The notes: generated from the letters alone by a model not told the origin. DNA of 64,000 nucleotides from Cyclobacterium qasimii M12-11B (GCF_000427295.1 NZ_ATNM01000174.1:1-64000); one strand, 5' to 3'. Counted from the stretch's first letter, positions 8,700 to 18,293 are shown. A program made the numbers and translations.

Positions 8700-9148
8700 T
8701 CGGATGGGATTTGATCTATTAATGACTTCATGTTTTCCATCCAGCTATCGTCAATAGAATTATAAAAAACAGCACCCTGATAAAATGGACTAAAACTCTC
8801 TTTATATTTCTTATTTATCTCTTCGAAGGTTATATTCCCATTTTTAGTTGGGAAAACATCGAACATTGTAAATAGAATAGTTGGAACTAAAAGCTTCCTT
8901 CTTTTCATTTCTCTTAGAATTTTTTCTCCTCCAAATTGTTCATAATTCCCTCCTAAATCATTTCTTCCACTTTCCCATAAAGGAATTGTCATATCCAAAA
9001 TTAATAGATCATACACCTTGTAATTAGTTTTCAATTCAATTACACAAGCATGATAAGATTCCTTGACTATTATTTCATCAGATAAAAAGAACTCTTTTAG
9101 TCTTTCTATTTTTATTTTTTCATCTTCTAATATTAATACTTTAATCAT
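8696..9148 (-). CDS. dtcB: DtcB-like stand-alone receiver protein
   Basis: This 150-residue protein is a receiver domain with no output domain. The acidic pair is E8/D9 (LILEDEK) and the likely phosphoacceptor is D52 (LLILDMTIPL). The conserved Thr is T94 (ILFTMFD). Where most receivers have Lys-Pro, this one has QGAVFYNSIDDSW, and the DtcC-like receiver has a similar YDSSKEDW segment. In Detocs, DtcB takes up phosphate from the kinase and acts as a buffer against accidental effector activation; that role is inferred here from order and architecture. The gene overlaps the upstream kinase frame by 8 bp and the downstream effector by 4 bp. Confidence 0.78.
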   Translation of the reverse strand: MIKVLILEDEKIKIERLKEFFLSDEIIVKESYHACVIELKTNYKVYDLLILDMTIPLWESGRNDLGGNYEQFGGEKILREMKRRKLLVPTILFTMFDVFPTKNGNITFEEINKKYKESFSPFYQGAVFYNSIDDSWMENMKSLIDQIPSE

Positions 9149-10454
9149 TGCTTGAAAATTGTTCGTAAGGAAAAAACAACATAATTGACATAGTGTCTTT
9201 ATCTAGGTAAAAATCAAATCGATCTGATTTTGAATAGGTTTCATAAAGTAAAATTCGTTTTATCTTATCAAATCCACTCTCACCCTCCTTATTTGACCTA
9301 TCAATATTACTATGATCATTCCACAATTCCTTGATTTTGGTTAATTTGCATAAATTTGGGGAAAAGTCATGACTTTTTGAAACATTATTGCTAGTTGTAA
9401 CTCTGATATATTTTTCTTCCACCAGGTCAAAGTCTATGGTAATGTTTATTTTATCAGGACCTAAATGGGAATGTTGAATAATGTTGTTCAAAAGAATATT
9501 GAAAACAAAAAGTAAACTACTTGAACCCGTTAGTTCTATGTCATCACAATTAATATTTATTTGGGGAGTAATGATATAATTAGGGTTTATTTGATTTGTT
9601 AATTCTACAGTTGCCTCAACTATAGTTTTAATGCTTAATAAACTGGTTGAATTGGTGGTATTTAAATAAAACCAATCAGATACACTGATAAGCTCGTTTT
9701 GAATATCAGTATTGGATTTAATTAAGAACGGAAGGAGTTGACATTGACTCGGAAGATTCAACTCTCTTAAGCTTTGTATTGCTTCATCAATAATCTCATG
9801 ATACTTTTTAGGTATAACTTTTGAAAAATGTTTATCAATTTTCCCTTGTAGTTCAAGTAGTGTATGATTTGTTAGACTAGAAAGGATCAAATCTATTGTG
9901 GCATCAATAGAAGTGAATAGCTGTTTATACTTTCGATAATATTCAAACAAGACCTCATCGTTAGTGAAAAAAGCGAAAAGCCCATCTTTATTTTCAGCAG
10001 TCCTTTCTGTTTGAATTTGAATTAAATGATCTACAATGTATGTTGTAAATTCATCTATCTCCCGGGAGAATTTTCTCAATACAAACTGAACCTGATGATT
10101 GATCTCTGGAAAGTAATTCAATTGTGCACCCCAAATTTCATTATCCTTGTACCTATCTTTATATTTCGAAGTTAATAGATCTAGTTTTTCAAAAACACTT
10201 CTCAAGTGATTTTTAAGAGCGCCATGCCTGATTCGAGTACTTAAACAGCTGTCTAACCCATACTCCTTGCTATATAAAAAGTTATTTCTTGATTCTAAAT
10301 AAATACTTTTAAATGCTAAGTAATCTGCACTATTATAAGTTTCTGACTGCTCCTCACCTTGAGACAATGCAGCATCCCAGTCTTTTGTTTTGGAAGGGTT
10401 AAACCCAATTATTGCTTTAGATTCAGAGAAGTTCTCAATTTCTTTAAATCGCAA
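9141..10454 (-). CDS. dtcA: DtcA-like histidine kinase part
   Basis: This frame codes for 437 residues of a kinase. An H-box STRIRHGALKNHLRS at 72-86 has the phosphoacceptor His at 77. A long helical region follows, then a GHKL ATPase domain with N-box NILLNNIIQHS (319-329) and a G-rich loop EGESGFDKI (390-398). The DxGxG box is poorly kept (VTTSNNVS). There is no ATG start: the frame would begin at a TTG that overlaps the upstream frame by 46 bp. One extra base in either of two five-base runs (10453-10457 or 10470-10474) fuses it in phase with the sensor frame, giving a protein of about 1138 residues like a single DtcA. I regard the split as probably artificial. Confidence 0.75.
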   Translation of the reverse strand: MRFKEIENFSESKAIIGFNPSKTKDWDAALSQGEEQSETYNSADYLAFKSIYLESRNNFLYSKEYGLDSCLSTRIRHGALKNHLRSVFEKLDLLTSKYKDRYKDNEIWGAQLNYFPEINHQVQFVLRKFSREIDEFTTYIVDHLIQIQTERTAENKDGLFAFFTNDEVLFEYYRKYKQLFTSIDATIDLILSSLTNHTLLELQGKIDKHFSKVIPKKYHEIIDEAIQSLRELNLPSQCQLLPFLIKSNTDIQNELISVSDWFYLNTTNSTSLLSIKTIVEATVELTNQINPNYIITPQININCDDIELTGSSSLLFVFNILLNNIIQHSHLGPDKINITIDFDLVEEKYIRVTTSNNVSKSHDFSPNLCKLTKIKELWNDHSNIDRSNKEGESGFDKIKRILLYETYSKSDRFDFYLDKDTMSIMLFFPYEQFSSND

Positions 10455-12556
10455 AAACTCATCATTAAATTTTTAACTTGAATTTCTTTGAGCTTGTCTA
10501 TGTCAATATACAAACGACCTTCATCTACTTCCTTCAATACCTTTCTAATAGAAGTAATTCTGTATATCTCATTAAGTTCCTTTTCATGCTTCAATTTATT
10601 GTCAGAATCAATACTCATTAATTTTTTAAGTATTTTCACTCTAACTTGTTCTACTTCACTAATTGAGCCATAATCACTTGAATATTTTAAAGTGTCAATT
10701 GTTGCGACATTTTCGAGAAAAGTAATTGTGGTCTTTAGAGAGTACTTTTCTACAAAGTATTCTAGATCAATTTCCGTTATTTCATATATCTGAGTAGCAC
10801 ACATGAATTCATCATAAATCTCATACAAATCGAATTCTTTAACAATTAGAGACGCCAGTACAGAATATTCAATCAGGTCAAAATATTCGTCTTTTGAGTC
10901 TTGTTTATCTATGATATTGTATAATCGCTGAAAATCAAGCTTCCTTACTACTAATGCGTCATTAAAGTATATACTTCCAAATAGGATCAATGCTTCTCTT
11001 ATCATATTCATCTCCAAATAAGAGAAAAATAACATACTTAATTTTCTTTCGTAGTGATATTGAGAAGAATCCAATTCTGTTGATTCTGTCAGTCTTTCTA
11101 TTACCGCTGTATAGTCTTTCAAACTAAACAAACGCACAACATTTGATGACTCCGATTGGAGCTTTGATTCACTAATAGTATTTTCAAATACAACTTCATC
11201 ACCAAGCTTATAATTATAAACCTTAAAGCAATGCTCATTATACAAAATACCAAGATTATCCTTAACCTGTGGTCGTGCTGCCGCAAATTTCACAGTCTTG
11301 TATGAAGTATATTCGTTAGAAAGAATCCCAATATTGTAATGAAGCCGAGCTATCCCTTCAACTTCTGCGATTAAACCAAAGATTTGCTTTCCAAATGGGC
11401 TATTCATAAAGAATAAAGACGATTTTAAAAGTTTGGGGAAACTTGACTCTCTATCTTTACTAAATGATAGAAGATTGTACACCTCCTCTAAAATCATATC
11501 TATTCTTTCACTCAAACCTGCTGGACGAAAATCTTCGTCTAAATTGAGAAGAGACCTGCAATAAATTGAATAAAATTCAAATTCTAATGGGTGATTCTCT
11601 ATTCCATTTAAAGACTGCTTAAATGAATCGTTAAACTTTCCAGAATAGTACATGTTACTGCAATCGATAATATCTCGATAGCCCTCACGTTGAATGAATT
11701 CTCCATTCGGATTTAGAACATTAAAAATATTCCCTAACCGGTGGTCATTTGAAACCGTTAAATAAGAAGATTTAACAAACTGAAAAATGGTCTCGTCATT
11801 ATCAATCGATTGTGATACCTTGTACAACATTACATCCACTAGTACAAGATATAGATCAATTATTGAGAAAGCGTTAGCTACAAAAAGAATGCCTTCCAAT
11901 CCTTTATGATGGTATGGATAATTTGCTAAGTTACAGCTTTTAAATACAAAGAAATCTTTAAGGACATGAACAGAGTTTATATTATCTAGGTCATTTTGAA
12001 ATTGACTTAGATATGATTCATATGACAGTTTAGACTCAACTCTTTTACTACTTGAATTTATGATGAATTCGTAAATAGGATTATTAATCTCATTTAAGTA
12101 GTATGATAATTCATTCCAATTCCCTTTAGACCCAGATAAATATTCTTTTATTATGAAGTTAGCCTCAATGCTCCATAAAGTTACTCCAAACTCTTTTTCG
12201 ATTGAAATTAATGATATATTAGCTTCTTCATATTTACATAAGATGATTTGTTTTTCAAACTTGTTTTTCTGTGCAAGAAAATTATCTATAGTAGAAAGAT
12301 ACGGTCTAATTAAATTAGTCACCCACTTAAATTCCTTCCTGAAGTCATTAGTGAAAGTAAAAGGGTTTTTAATATGAATATCCTTTACAGTCTCAAAGAA
12401 AGGCGTTTGTTGTACACATTTCAGATAAAGAGGGTGCATTTTTAATGCATCTTTATACTGCCCAGCACTAACATTCTTTTTTATTGCATTAACTTGTTCT
12501 GGTATAGTAGAGTTTTTTTTAGACTGAATCTTCCGCACTATTTTTTTGTACTCCAT
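10409..12556 (-). CDS. dtcA: DtcA-like sensor part, large helical protein
   Basis: The 715-residue frame is almost entirely helical, leucine-rich and AT-rich. I see no signal peptide or membrane segment, so it should be cytoplasmic. I cannot point to clean TPR consensus motifs by eye, but length and helix density fit a TPR/solenoid sensor like the N-terminal half of DtcA in Detocs. In that system it detects infection and switches on the kinase. The C-terminal residues EIQVKNLMMSF run straight into the kinase frame if one base is added. The start is ATG at 12556. It is the first gene of the operon. Confidence 0.62.
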   Translation of the reverse strand: MEYKKIVRKIQSKKNSTIPEQVNAIKKNVSAGQYKDALKMHPLYLKCVQQTPFFETVKDIHIKNPFTFTNDFRKEFKWVTNLIRPYLSTIDNFLAQKNKFEKQIILCKYEEANISLISIEKEFGVTLWSIEANFIIKEYLSGSKGNWNELSYYLNEINNPIYEFIINSSSKRVESKLSYESYLSQFQNDLDNINSVHVLKDFFVFKSCNLANYPYHHKGLEGILFVANAFSIIDLYLVLVDVMLYKVSQSIDNDETIFQFVKSSYLTVSNDHRLGNIFNVLNPNGEFIQREGYRDIIDCSNMYYSGKFNDSFKQSLNGIENHPLEFEFYSIYCRSLLNLDEDFRPAGLSERIDMILEEVYNLLSFSKDRESSFPKLLKSSLFFMNSPFGKQIFGLIAEVEGIARLHYNIGILSNEYTSYKTVKFAAARPQVKDNLGILYNEHCFKVYNYKLGDEVVFENTISESKLQSESSNVVRLFSLKDYTAVIERLTESTELDSSQYHYERKLSMLFFSYLEMNMIREALILFGSIYFNDALVVRKLDFQRLYNIIDKQDSKDEYFDLIEYSVLASLIVKEFDLYEIYDEFMCATQIYEITEIDLEYFVEKYSLKTTITFLENVATIDTLKYSSDYGSISEVEQVRVKILKKLMSIDSDNKLKHEKELNEIYRITSIRKVLKEVDEGRLYIDIDKLKEIQVKNLMMSFCDLKKLRTSLNLKQ

Positions 12557-13100
12557 TAGATCAATTTATTATCTGAGGTTTTACACAGGACATACAACAC
12601 TATGATATCTATTGTTTAATAAAGACAAAATATAAGGAGTACCAAAGCTTGTTCAAATAACTATATACATATTGTTGTATTGAGTATTTCTTTAGCTTGT
12701 AAAAATAGACCGTTCTAGTCCCACTTTTGCGGGTAAATCTAAACAACAACGGAATTGAACAATATTTATCGCTCAAATTATTAACCATTAGGGCTTTAAT
12801 TCAGGATACGAATTTTTATGTTTGTATACCCACTTTCTATTCAACCCCTATACTCCAGCTTTCAAATTAAGGATTTAGGACAAGTATTCAAGTGATAACT
12901 CCATATTTATTTATGAATACCGATCACATGACTTTATATCTATTTGGCTATAGGGAAGTTAAGACTGAAAAGATTTAGAATGTTCAGAATAATATAGGCA
13001 ATGGTTTAATTCCTGAAGAAACCAATAATGTATACATTAAATACCCCACCAGCGAAATTTTACAGAATTTCTTTTCTTTCCATCCCCATAAAATCGACCC
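12557..13100. other. Gene-free stretch upstream of the defence operon
   Basis: About 540 bp lie between the dtcA start and the end of the M28 peptidase gene. No open frame of note and no recognisable RNA gene are visible. The part next to 12556 should hold the operon promoter. A TTATATTTTG stretch in the minus strand near 12630 resembles a -7 box but does not match TAnnTTTG exactly. Confidence 0.4.
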
Positions 13101-14654
13101 CTACTCCTCTCGAGGCATCATTTCCTCTCTTTCTGCAATCTGATACACTAGGCCAGCAATTACTGTGGCATTGATCATAACGTCTCGTTCTGGCACATAT
13201 TCCATGGCATCCAGGTTGGTGTGGTGGGTTACGGTGAAATAGTTTAACATGTCCTGAATGATCTGGAATCCGGGGATTTTGTAATAATCAAAAACATCGT
13301 GGTCTGTGTAATTGGTGTTTTGGATGCTTAGGTTGCCCACATCGAGATGATCGTAGGGCGCCAGCATTTCCTCAAAAACAGGTCGTACGCCTTCATTTCC
13401 CTGTAGGTAGATGCCTCGCATTTTACCTGCACCATTGTCCATATTTAAATAGGCCGAGATTTTTTCTACTTCCTTTTTTCTGCTACTTTCTCCCACTTTA
13501 CCATAGTGGTCTTGGGCATAGGCCAAAGAACCTAAAAAGCCTTGTTCCTCGCCTCCCCAAAGGGCAATTCTTATGGTTCGCTTGGGTTTCAATCCTGTGG
13601 CTTTGAGGATACGCATCACTTCCATCATCACACCTGTGCCCGCTCCATTGTCAGTGGCGCCGGATGCCGGATGCCAGGTGTCAAAATGAGCACCAATCAT
13701 CACCACTTCTTCTTTTAATTTGGGGTCTGAACCTGTAATTTCTCCTATGATGTTCACATTGTTTCCCGGCTTTAAATAAAGCTCTGAATCCAAATGAAAT
13801 TTGATTTTTGGCTGTATTTCTCTGTCAACAAGACGTTTTAATTTCCCGAAACTTTCAGGAGAAATTGCAAAATAGGGCACTGATTTGATGTGACTTTCTC
13901 TAAAACTGTAGGTACCACTCGGATGAACAATACCTGGAAATAAAGGGGTAGTTCCTAAAATACTTAATGCTCCTTCTTCTTTCAGGAAGGCATAAAAAGC
14001 ATCGTTCTTCCGCATTCCTTTTTCAAAAACAACATCCTTATTTGCTACCAGGTCAACATTTCCGGAAGTTGGGCCCAATGGACTTGGAGAGGCTGGTAGT
14101 ATATCTTTTTTAGCGCCCTCGATTTCCTCTTCGGTAAATCTTTCCGAAAGTGGATCGAACAACATGTTTTTCTTGGGAACCGAGCCTATCAATACCGTCT
14201 TCCCTTTCAGTTTCCCTGCCCATTGTTTTTTCACGGCTTCAATAGCTCCATAATTTTCTATCCATACCATGTCCCCTATTTGCACACCCTTGGAACTTTC
14301 GGTCCAGGCATAAGGATAGGCCTCTATTTTCATATAGGCTGGTTCAATCATTTCCACATTAAATGACTTTACTTCCCAACCCATACAGTCATCGCAATAA
14401 TTTTCGAAGTACACCTTGTCCACTCCCCAAGCTTCCATGGTTTTCTTTGCCCAATGGGCTGCGGTAAGGTACTGATCGGTACCGGTCAATCTAGGCCCAT
14501 AAACATCGGACAAATCTCCTATAAGCTGCATGACCTGTGACCGCTGAAAGCCTTCGGTGTTGATTTTGGAAATCGCTTGGGATGTTGTTTGTCCAAAGGA
14601 ACTGAATCCAACAAAAAGAAATAGGGCAATAAATAGAGTAGAAAAGACTTTCAT
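13101..14654 (-). CDS. Exported M28-family zinc aminopeptidase
   Basis: A Sec signal peptide (1-21, ending SSFGQ) starts this 517-residue protein. It has the M28 metal ligands in order: H323 (GAHFDTWH), D335 (ATDNGAG), catalytic/ligand E369-E370 (WGGEEQG), D406 (LNMDNG) and H477/H478 (TVTHHTNLD). The region between about 125 and 290 resembles the PA-like insert of plasma glutamate carboxypeptidase-type enzymes. It should release amino acids or dipeptides from peptides in the periplasm or outside. The gene stands alone and is intact. Confidence 0.9.
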   Translation of the reverse strand: MKVFSTLFIALFLFVGFSSFGQTTSQAISKINTEGFQRSQVMQLIGDLSDVYGPRLTGTDQYLTAAHWAKKTMEAWGVDKVYFENYCDDCMGWEVKSFNVEMIEPAYMKIEAYPYAWTESSKGVQIGDMVWIENYGAIEAVKKQWAGKLKGKTVLIGSVPKKNMLFDPLSERFTEEEIEGAKKDILPASPSPLGPTSGNVDLVANKDVVFEKGMRKNDAFYAFLKEEGALSILGTTPLFPGIVHPSGTYSFRESHIKSVPYFAISPESFGKLKRLVDREIQPKIKFHLDSELYLKPGNNVNIIGEITGSDPKLKEEVVMIGAHFDTWHPASGATDNGAGTGVMMEVMRILKATGLKPKRTIRIALWGGEEQGFLGSLAYAQDHYGKVGESSRKKEVEKISAYLNMDNGAGKMRGIYLQGNEGVRPVFEEMLAPYDHLDVGNLSIQNTNYTDHDVFDYYKIPGFQIIQDMLNYFTVTHHTNLDAMEYVPERDVMINATVIAGLVYQIAEREEMMPREE

Positions 14655-14901
14655 AAGGTGATCGAAAATATACTTGGTTAAAATCGAATGAAATTAAGAA
14701 AGAATTATGAAAGCACAAGGCTACAAATAATTATAATGGTAGATATAACTGACTAGCTATGGAATAAGGCAGGATTTGAGAATACCTCCACCTAATCTCT
14801 ATACCTTTCCCTCCTATTTAAACCTTAGGGTGCCCTATGCCTTACAAGCACGCTTAGTATAGACCACGCCATGCGGAATTACATAGTAAAATCCCTGTCA
14901 A

Positions 14902-15189
14902 TCATAGTCCCGGACAAATTAAAGGGAAAATGATAAAGAGATGAATGAAAAACATTACGACATAGATTAATCCCATAACCAAAGGATAAACAAGCATATT
15001 GTGCTTTGTCCGGGGACTGATATTATGGGTCAATAAGCCATGTACACCTGCCATAAACATTAGAAATGGCACAACAGCAAACAATTGCAAGAAACTAGCG
15101 GCATAATTTTGGTAAGCCATGCCATAAAAATAGCCCCCAATAAGGATGGAAAGGACAATTAAAATCCAGGAAATTCTTTTAGTTATCAT
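14902..15189 (-). CDS. Small membrane protein, function unknown
   Basis: This 95-residue protein has three likely transmembrane segments (about 8-24, 33-52 and 66-90). It starts with a positively charged cap (MITKRIS). I do not recognise a family. It lies 38 bp downstream of the start of the stress-protein gene that is read the same way, so the two could share a transcript. Confidence 0.55.
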   Translation of the reverse strand: MITKRISWILIVLSILIGGYFYGMAYQNYAASFLQLFAVVPFLMFMAGVHGLLTHNISPRTKHNMLVYPLVMGLIYVVMFFIHLFIIFPLICPGL

Positions 15190-15227
15190 GATATTAAGAG
15201 GTTACAGAGTGAATTATTGATTCTTAT

Positions 15228-16076
15228 TCAATTGGAATAGTTATTTTTCATTAAACTCAAAACAGGCACATGACTCCGGAACTCCATTTTTTTCACCAGA
15301 TCCGGATGAAACAATTTTTCCAATAGTCCTGTCTCTTTCTTTTCCAGCATAACCAATAAGTCTATCTGGTTTTGGTCTATAAAATTCACCAATCGATCTT
15401 CTGCTTTCTCAGAATACAGCCCCTGAAAACTAATATTAGGATAGTTTATCAGGTCATGAATTTGTTTTTTAAAGTATTCGAAAAACTCAGCACTTTCAGC
15501 CTCATCATATTTACTTACATGCGTAACAATGATTTCAGGATGAAAAGGAGATACAATTTGTACCAAATCCTGCAAGGCCTTGAGGTCTTCTTTTTGGAAG
15601 TCAGAGGCGAAAAGCACTGTTTTCAATTTAAACGCTAAGACGTTCTCCGGTACAGCCAAAATTGGGACGGGAGACTTACTCAATAAGGATTTGGTTGTAC
15701 TTCCTATCAGCAGTTCTTTGACTTTACTCCCTCCTTTGGTTCCCATCACCACAAGGTCAGCACTGCTCTTTTCAATGGCCTCTAATATTCCCTTTGTCAT
15801 AGAATCATTTTCAACAGTCAGGTAAGAGACATCCAAAACTTCATCGCTCCCGGTATGGGATTCAAAGAGCGCTACTAATTTTTTTTCTGCCTCCCTAATA
15901 CCTTGCTGTTCCATATCAAGGGGATCTTCTATGTAAGGATAATTCCATGCAGTAGGCACTTCAAATACATGAAGCATTATCAACTCAGCACCATGGTTTC
16001 TGGCAAGGTTTAATGCAAAATCAAGAGACTTTTCAGCATTTTCAGAAAAATCCGTGGCAAACAAAATCTTTTTCAT
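15228..16076 (-). CDS. Universal stress protein with two UspA domains
   Basis: This 282-residue protein carries two tandem Usp domains. The first starts KKILFATDFSENAEKSL and ends with the nucleotide-binding pattern GTKGGSKVKELLIGSTTKS (G-x2-G-x9-G-S/T) at about 116-134. The second starts KTVLFASDFQKEDL near 153, but its glycine motif is degenerate, so it probably does not bind ATP. Such tandem proteins are common in Bacteroidota; they act in the cytoplasm under starvation or redox stress. No specific partner is implied by context. Confidence 0.88.
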   Translation of the reverse strand: MKKILFATDFSENAEKSLDFALNLARNHGAELIMLHVFEVPTAWNYPYIEDPLDMEQQGIREAEKKLVALFESHTGSDEVLDVSYLTVENDSMTKGILEAIEKSSADLVVMGTKGGSKVKELLIGSTTKSLLSKSPVPILAVPENVLAFKLKTVLFASDFQKEDLKALQDLVQIVSPFHPEIIVTHVSKYDEAESAEFFEYFKKQIHDLINYPNISFQGLYSEKAEDRLVNFIDQNQIDLLVMLEKKETGLLEKLFHPDLVKKMEFRSHVPVLSLMKNNYSN

Positions 16077-16305
16077 AACAAGCTTCTTTTGGTTTACTCA
16101 TTAAACCTACTTGAAACTTATAAGAATTAATATGATATAAGTCACTGTAACGCTGATATGCAGTCAAACCTATAACTATTTGTGATTAAAGCTACTACAA
16201 AAATTCACACTGAATTTCAATGGTTTCCCTTTTAAGGTCTTGGACTTTAATCTCGGTTTTTTTTATAATTAAAGTGGTTGGATCTTCCGATATAGGTAGG
16301 TATTT

Positions 16306-16494
16306 CACCCTTCCAGGGCTTGGCTATGAATGATTGTTACTTACACAGGGCTTCACCCTGTGCTTTGATATTATGCCCTTTCAGGGTTGGGGTTTTCCTT
16401 CTTTACTGAGCCCTTAAATGGTGACATCTAATAGCGATGGGTATTGCCCATCCTTACATGTGTTATAATTTTTCAAGCCGTGGAAGGGCGAGAC
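16306..16494. repeat. Hairpin-rich repeat, copy 1, upstream of creD
   Basis: This copy is about 190 bp and contains several palindromes in a row: CACAGGG..CCCTGTG, GCCCTTTCAGGG, and GATGGG..GCCCATC, ending in a 'GTGGAAGGGCGAGA' segment. Copy 2 at 17937-18148 has the same order and direction and differs by scattered substitutions and one insert. It lies about 115 bp upstream of the creD start. The class is unnamed here. No transposase and no target-site duplication are seen. Confidence 0.75.
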
Positions 16495-16608
16495 TTTATC
16501 TTTCTCAAATCTCAGTTTAACTAAAATTAACCAATTAGGGCACAGTCTTTGAAATCGGGAAAAAGTCAATACTCTTTCCCTGATATATTAAGTAAGTAAT
16601 CTGACCTC

Positions 16609-17931
16609 ATGAAAAACCTGAAAACCAACATTTACTTTAAAGTAACAACAATCGTAATCATCACCTTGTTATTGCTTATTCCTACTTTCATGATAAGGAC
16701 CTTAATTACGGAAAGGGAGTGGACACAAAATGATGCGATCAGGGAAGTTAGCGCCAAATGGGGTGAGGAACAGACCATTTCAGGTCCATTTATTTCAATT
16801 CCGTATCATAGGTATGTAAAGCAATTTTCACAAAAAGACTCCATAGAGAAAATAGTTCAGCTAAAGGAATACCTCCATGTATTGCCCACACAGCTTACCA
16901 TTTCAGGACAAATTAATCCGGAAAAACGCCATAGAGGCATCTACGAAATAGTCGTCTACAATTCAAAACTTGATATTTCAGGGACATTCAACCAATTTGA
17001 CCTTAAGGCGCTGGACATCCAACCTGAAAATATACTATTCGACAAGGTAGAATTTGTGGTCGGTATAAATGACCTGAGAGGAATTGAAAAACAAGTAAAT
17101 TTAAATTGGGACGAAGAAAAGGTTTCATTCAATCCCGGCGTACCTTCCAATGACATCACTGGCAGTGGCATCAATGCCTCATTAGCAATCGACCCAAATG
17201 CTGACAAAATCTACAATTTCGATTTCAGTCTGGACCTAAAGGGGAGCCAAAAACTTTACTTCACACCCGTAGGCAAAGTAACGGACATTGACCTTTCCTC
17301 GGAGTGGCCCAATCCAAGTTTCAACGGCGCTTTTTTACCAGACAACAGAGAAGTAAGTGAAGAAGGGTTCAATGCCAATTGGAATGTGCTGCATTTGAAC
17401 AGAAATTATCCGCAAATTTGGGCAAGTAGCCGACATTCAATTGACAATTCGGCTTTTGGGATCGACCTGCTACTACCTGTTGACAATTACCAAAAGTCCT
17501 ATAGGTCCATTCGGTATGCCATCTTGTTTATCGGTTTTACCTTTCTGGTGTTTTTCTTTATTGAAGTACTCAATAAAATTTTCATCCACCCTATTCAGTA
17601 CATTCTTGTTGGGGTTTCTCTAATCGTTTTTTACACCCTTTTACTGGCCATCTCTGAGCACTTGAAGTTCAATATTGCCTTTATTATTTCCGCTGTTGCT
17701 ACACTTTCACTCATTGCTGGTTATGTCAAAGCTATTTTGAAATCAACAAAATTGACCATGCTAATAACCGGGGTTTTAACGGTGTTGTATTCCTTTATTT
17801 TTGTCATCATTCAACTTCAGGATTATGCTTTACTCATAGGCAGTATTGGTGTATTTATAATTCTAGGTATCGTGATGTATTTCTCGCGTAAAATAGACTG
17901 GTACAATTTAAACCTGGAGGCTGAAGAATAG
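16609..17931 (+). CDS. creD: CreD family inner membrane protein
   Basis: This 440-residue protein matches the CreD (cell envelope integrity, colicin-tolerance) family. It begins with a single membrane anchor (about 11-30) followed by the family segment LITEREWTQNDAIREVSAKWGEEQTI, here over residues 32-57. A large periplasmic region follows, then a cluster of about five or six helices from about 300 to 430. CreD affects envelope stress and beta-lactam response in Proteobacteria; the function in Bacteroidota is not settled. No CreBC-type two-component pair is next to it. The flanking repeats place the gene in a cassette-like setting. Confidence 0.87.
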   Translation: MKNLKTNIYFKVTTIVIITLLLLIPTFMIRTLITEREWTQNDAIREVSAKWGEEQTISGPFISIPYHRYVKQFSQKDSIEKIVQLKEYLHVLPTQLTISGQINPEKRHRGIYEIVVYNSKLDISGTFNQFDLKALDIQPENILFDKVEFVVGINDLRGIEKQVNLNWDEEKVSFNPGVPSNDITGSGINASLAIDPNADKIYNFDFSLDLKGSQKLYFTPVGKVTDIDLSSEWPNPSFNGAFLPDNREVSEEGFNANWNVLHLNRNYPQIWASSRHSIDNSAFGIDLLLPVDNYQKSYRSIRYAILFIGFTFLVFFFIEVLNKIFIHPIQYILVGVSLIVFYTLLLAISEHLKFNIAFIISAVATLSLIAGYVKAILKSTKLTMLITGVLTVLYSFIFVIIQLQDYALLIGSIGVFIILGIVMYFSRKIDWYNLNLEAEE

Positions 17932-17936
17932 GACAC

Positions 17937-18148
17937 CACCCTTTCAGGGCTTGGTTATGAATGATTGATGCTTACACAGGGCTTCACCCTGTGCTTTGAT
18001 ATTATGCCCTTTCAGGGCTTAAATTGTCCTTCAATTTCGGCTTGTGTATTTCTTCTTTACTGAGCCCTGAAAGGGTGACATCTAATAGCGATGGGTGCAG
18101 CCCATCGTTACATGGGTTTGTCATTTCTCAAGCCCTGGATGGGCGAGA
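17937..18148. repeat. Hairpin-rich repeat, copy 2, downstream of creD
   Basis: The second copy starts only 6 bp after the creD stop codon, in the same orientation as copy 1. It keeps the CACAGGG..CCCTGTG hairpin, GCCCTTTCAGGGC, GATGGGTGCAGCCCATC and GGATGGGCGAGA. Being beside the stop codon, the hairpins could also end or stabilise the creD transcript. That function is inference. Confidence 0.75.
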
Positions 18149-18293
18149 TATTTTCCTGTTTGCACAACAAACCAATTAGCAAATAATTGTAATTCACGGT
18201 TTCCATTTAACCTTTGTCACTTGGGCTTGAATTAATATTTCACTGGAAAAAACAGTTTAAGGACAATAGCCAATTTTGATGATTTAATTATTT

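Noticed and set aside
16306-18148. CRISPR array or IS element around creD
   Set aside because: There are only two repeat copies, far apart and longer than CRISPR repeats, and no transposase or terminal inverted repeats.
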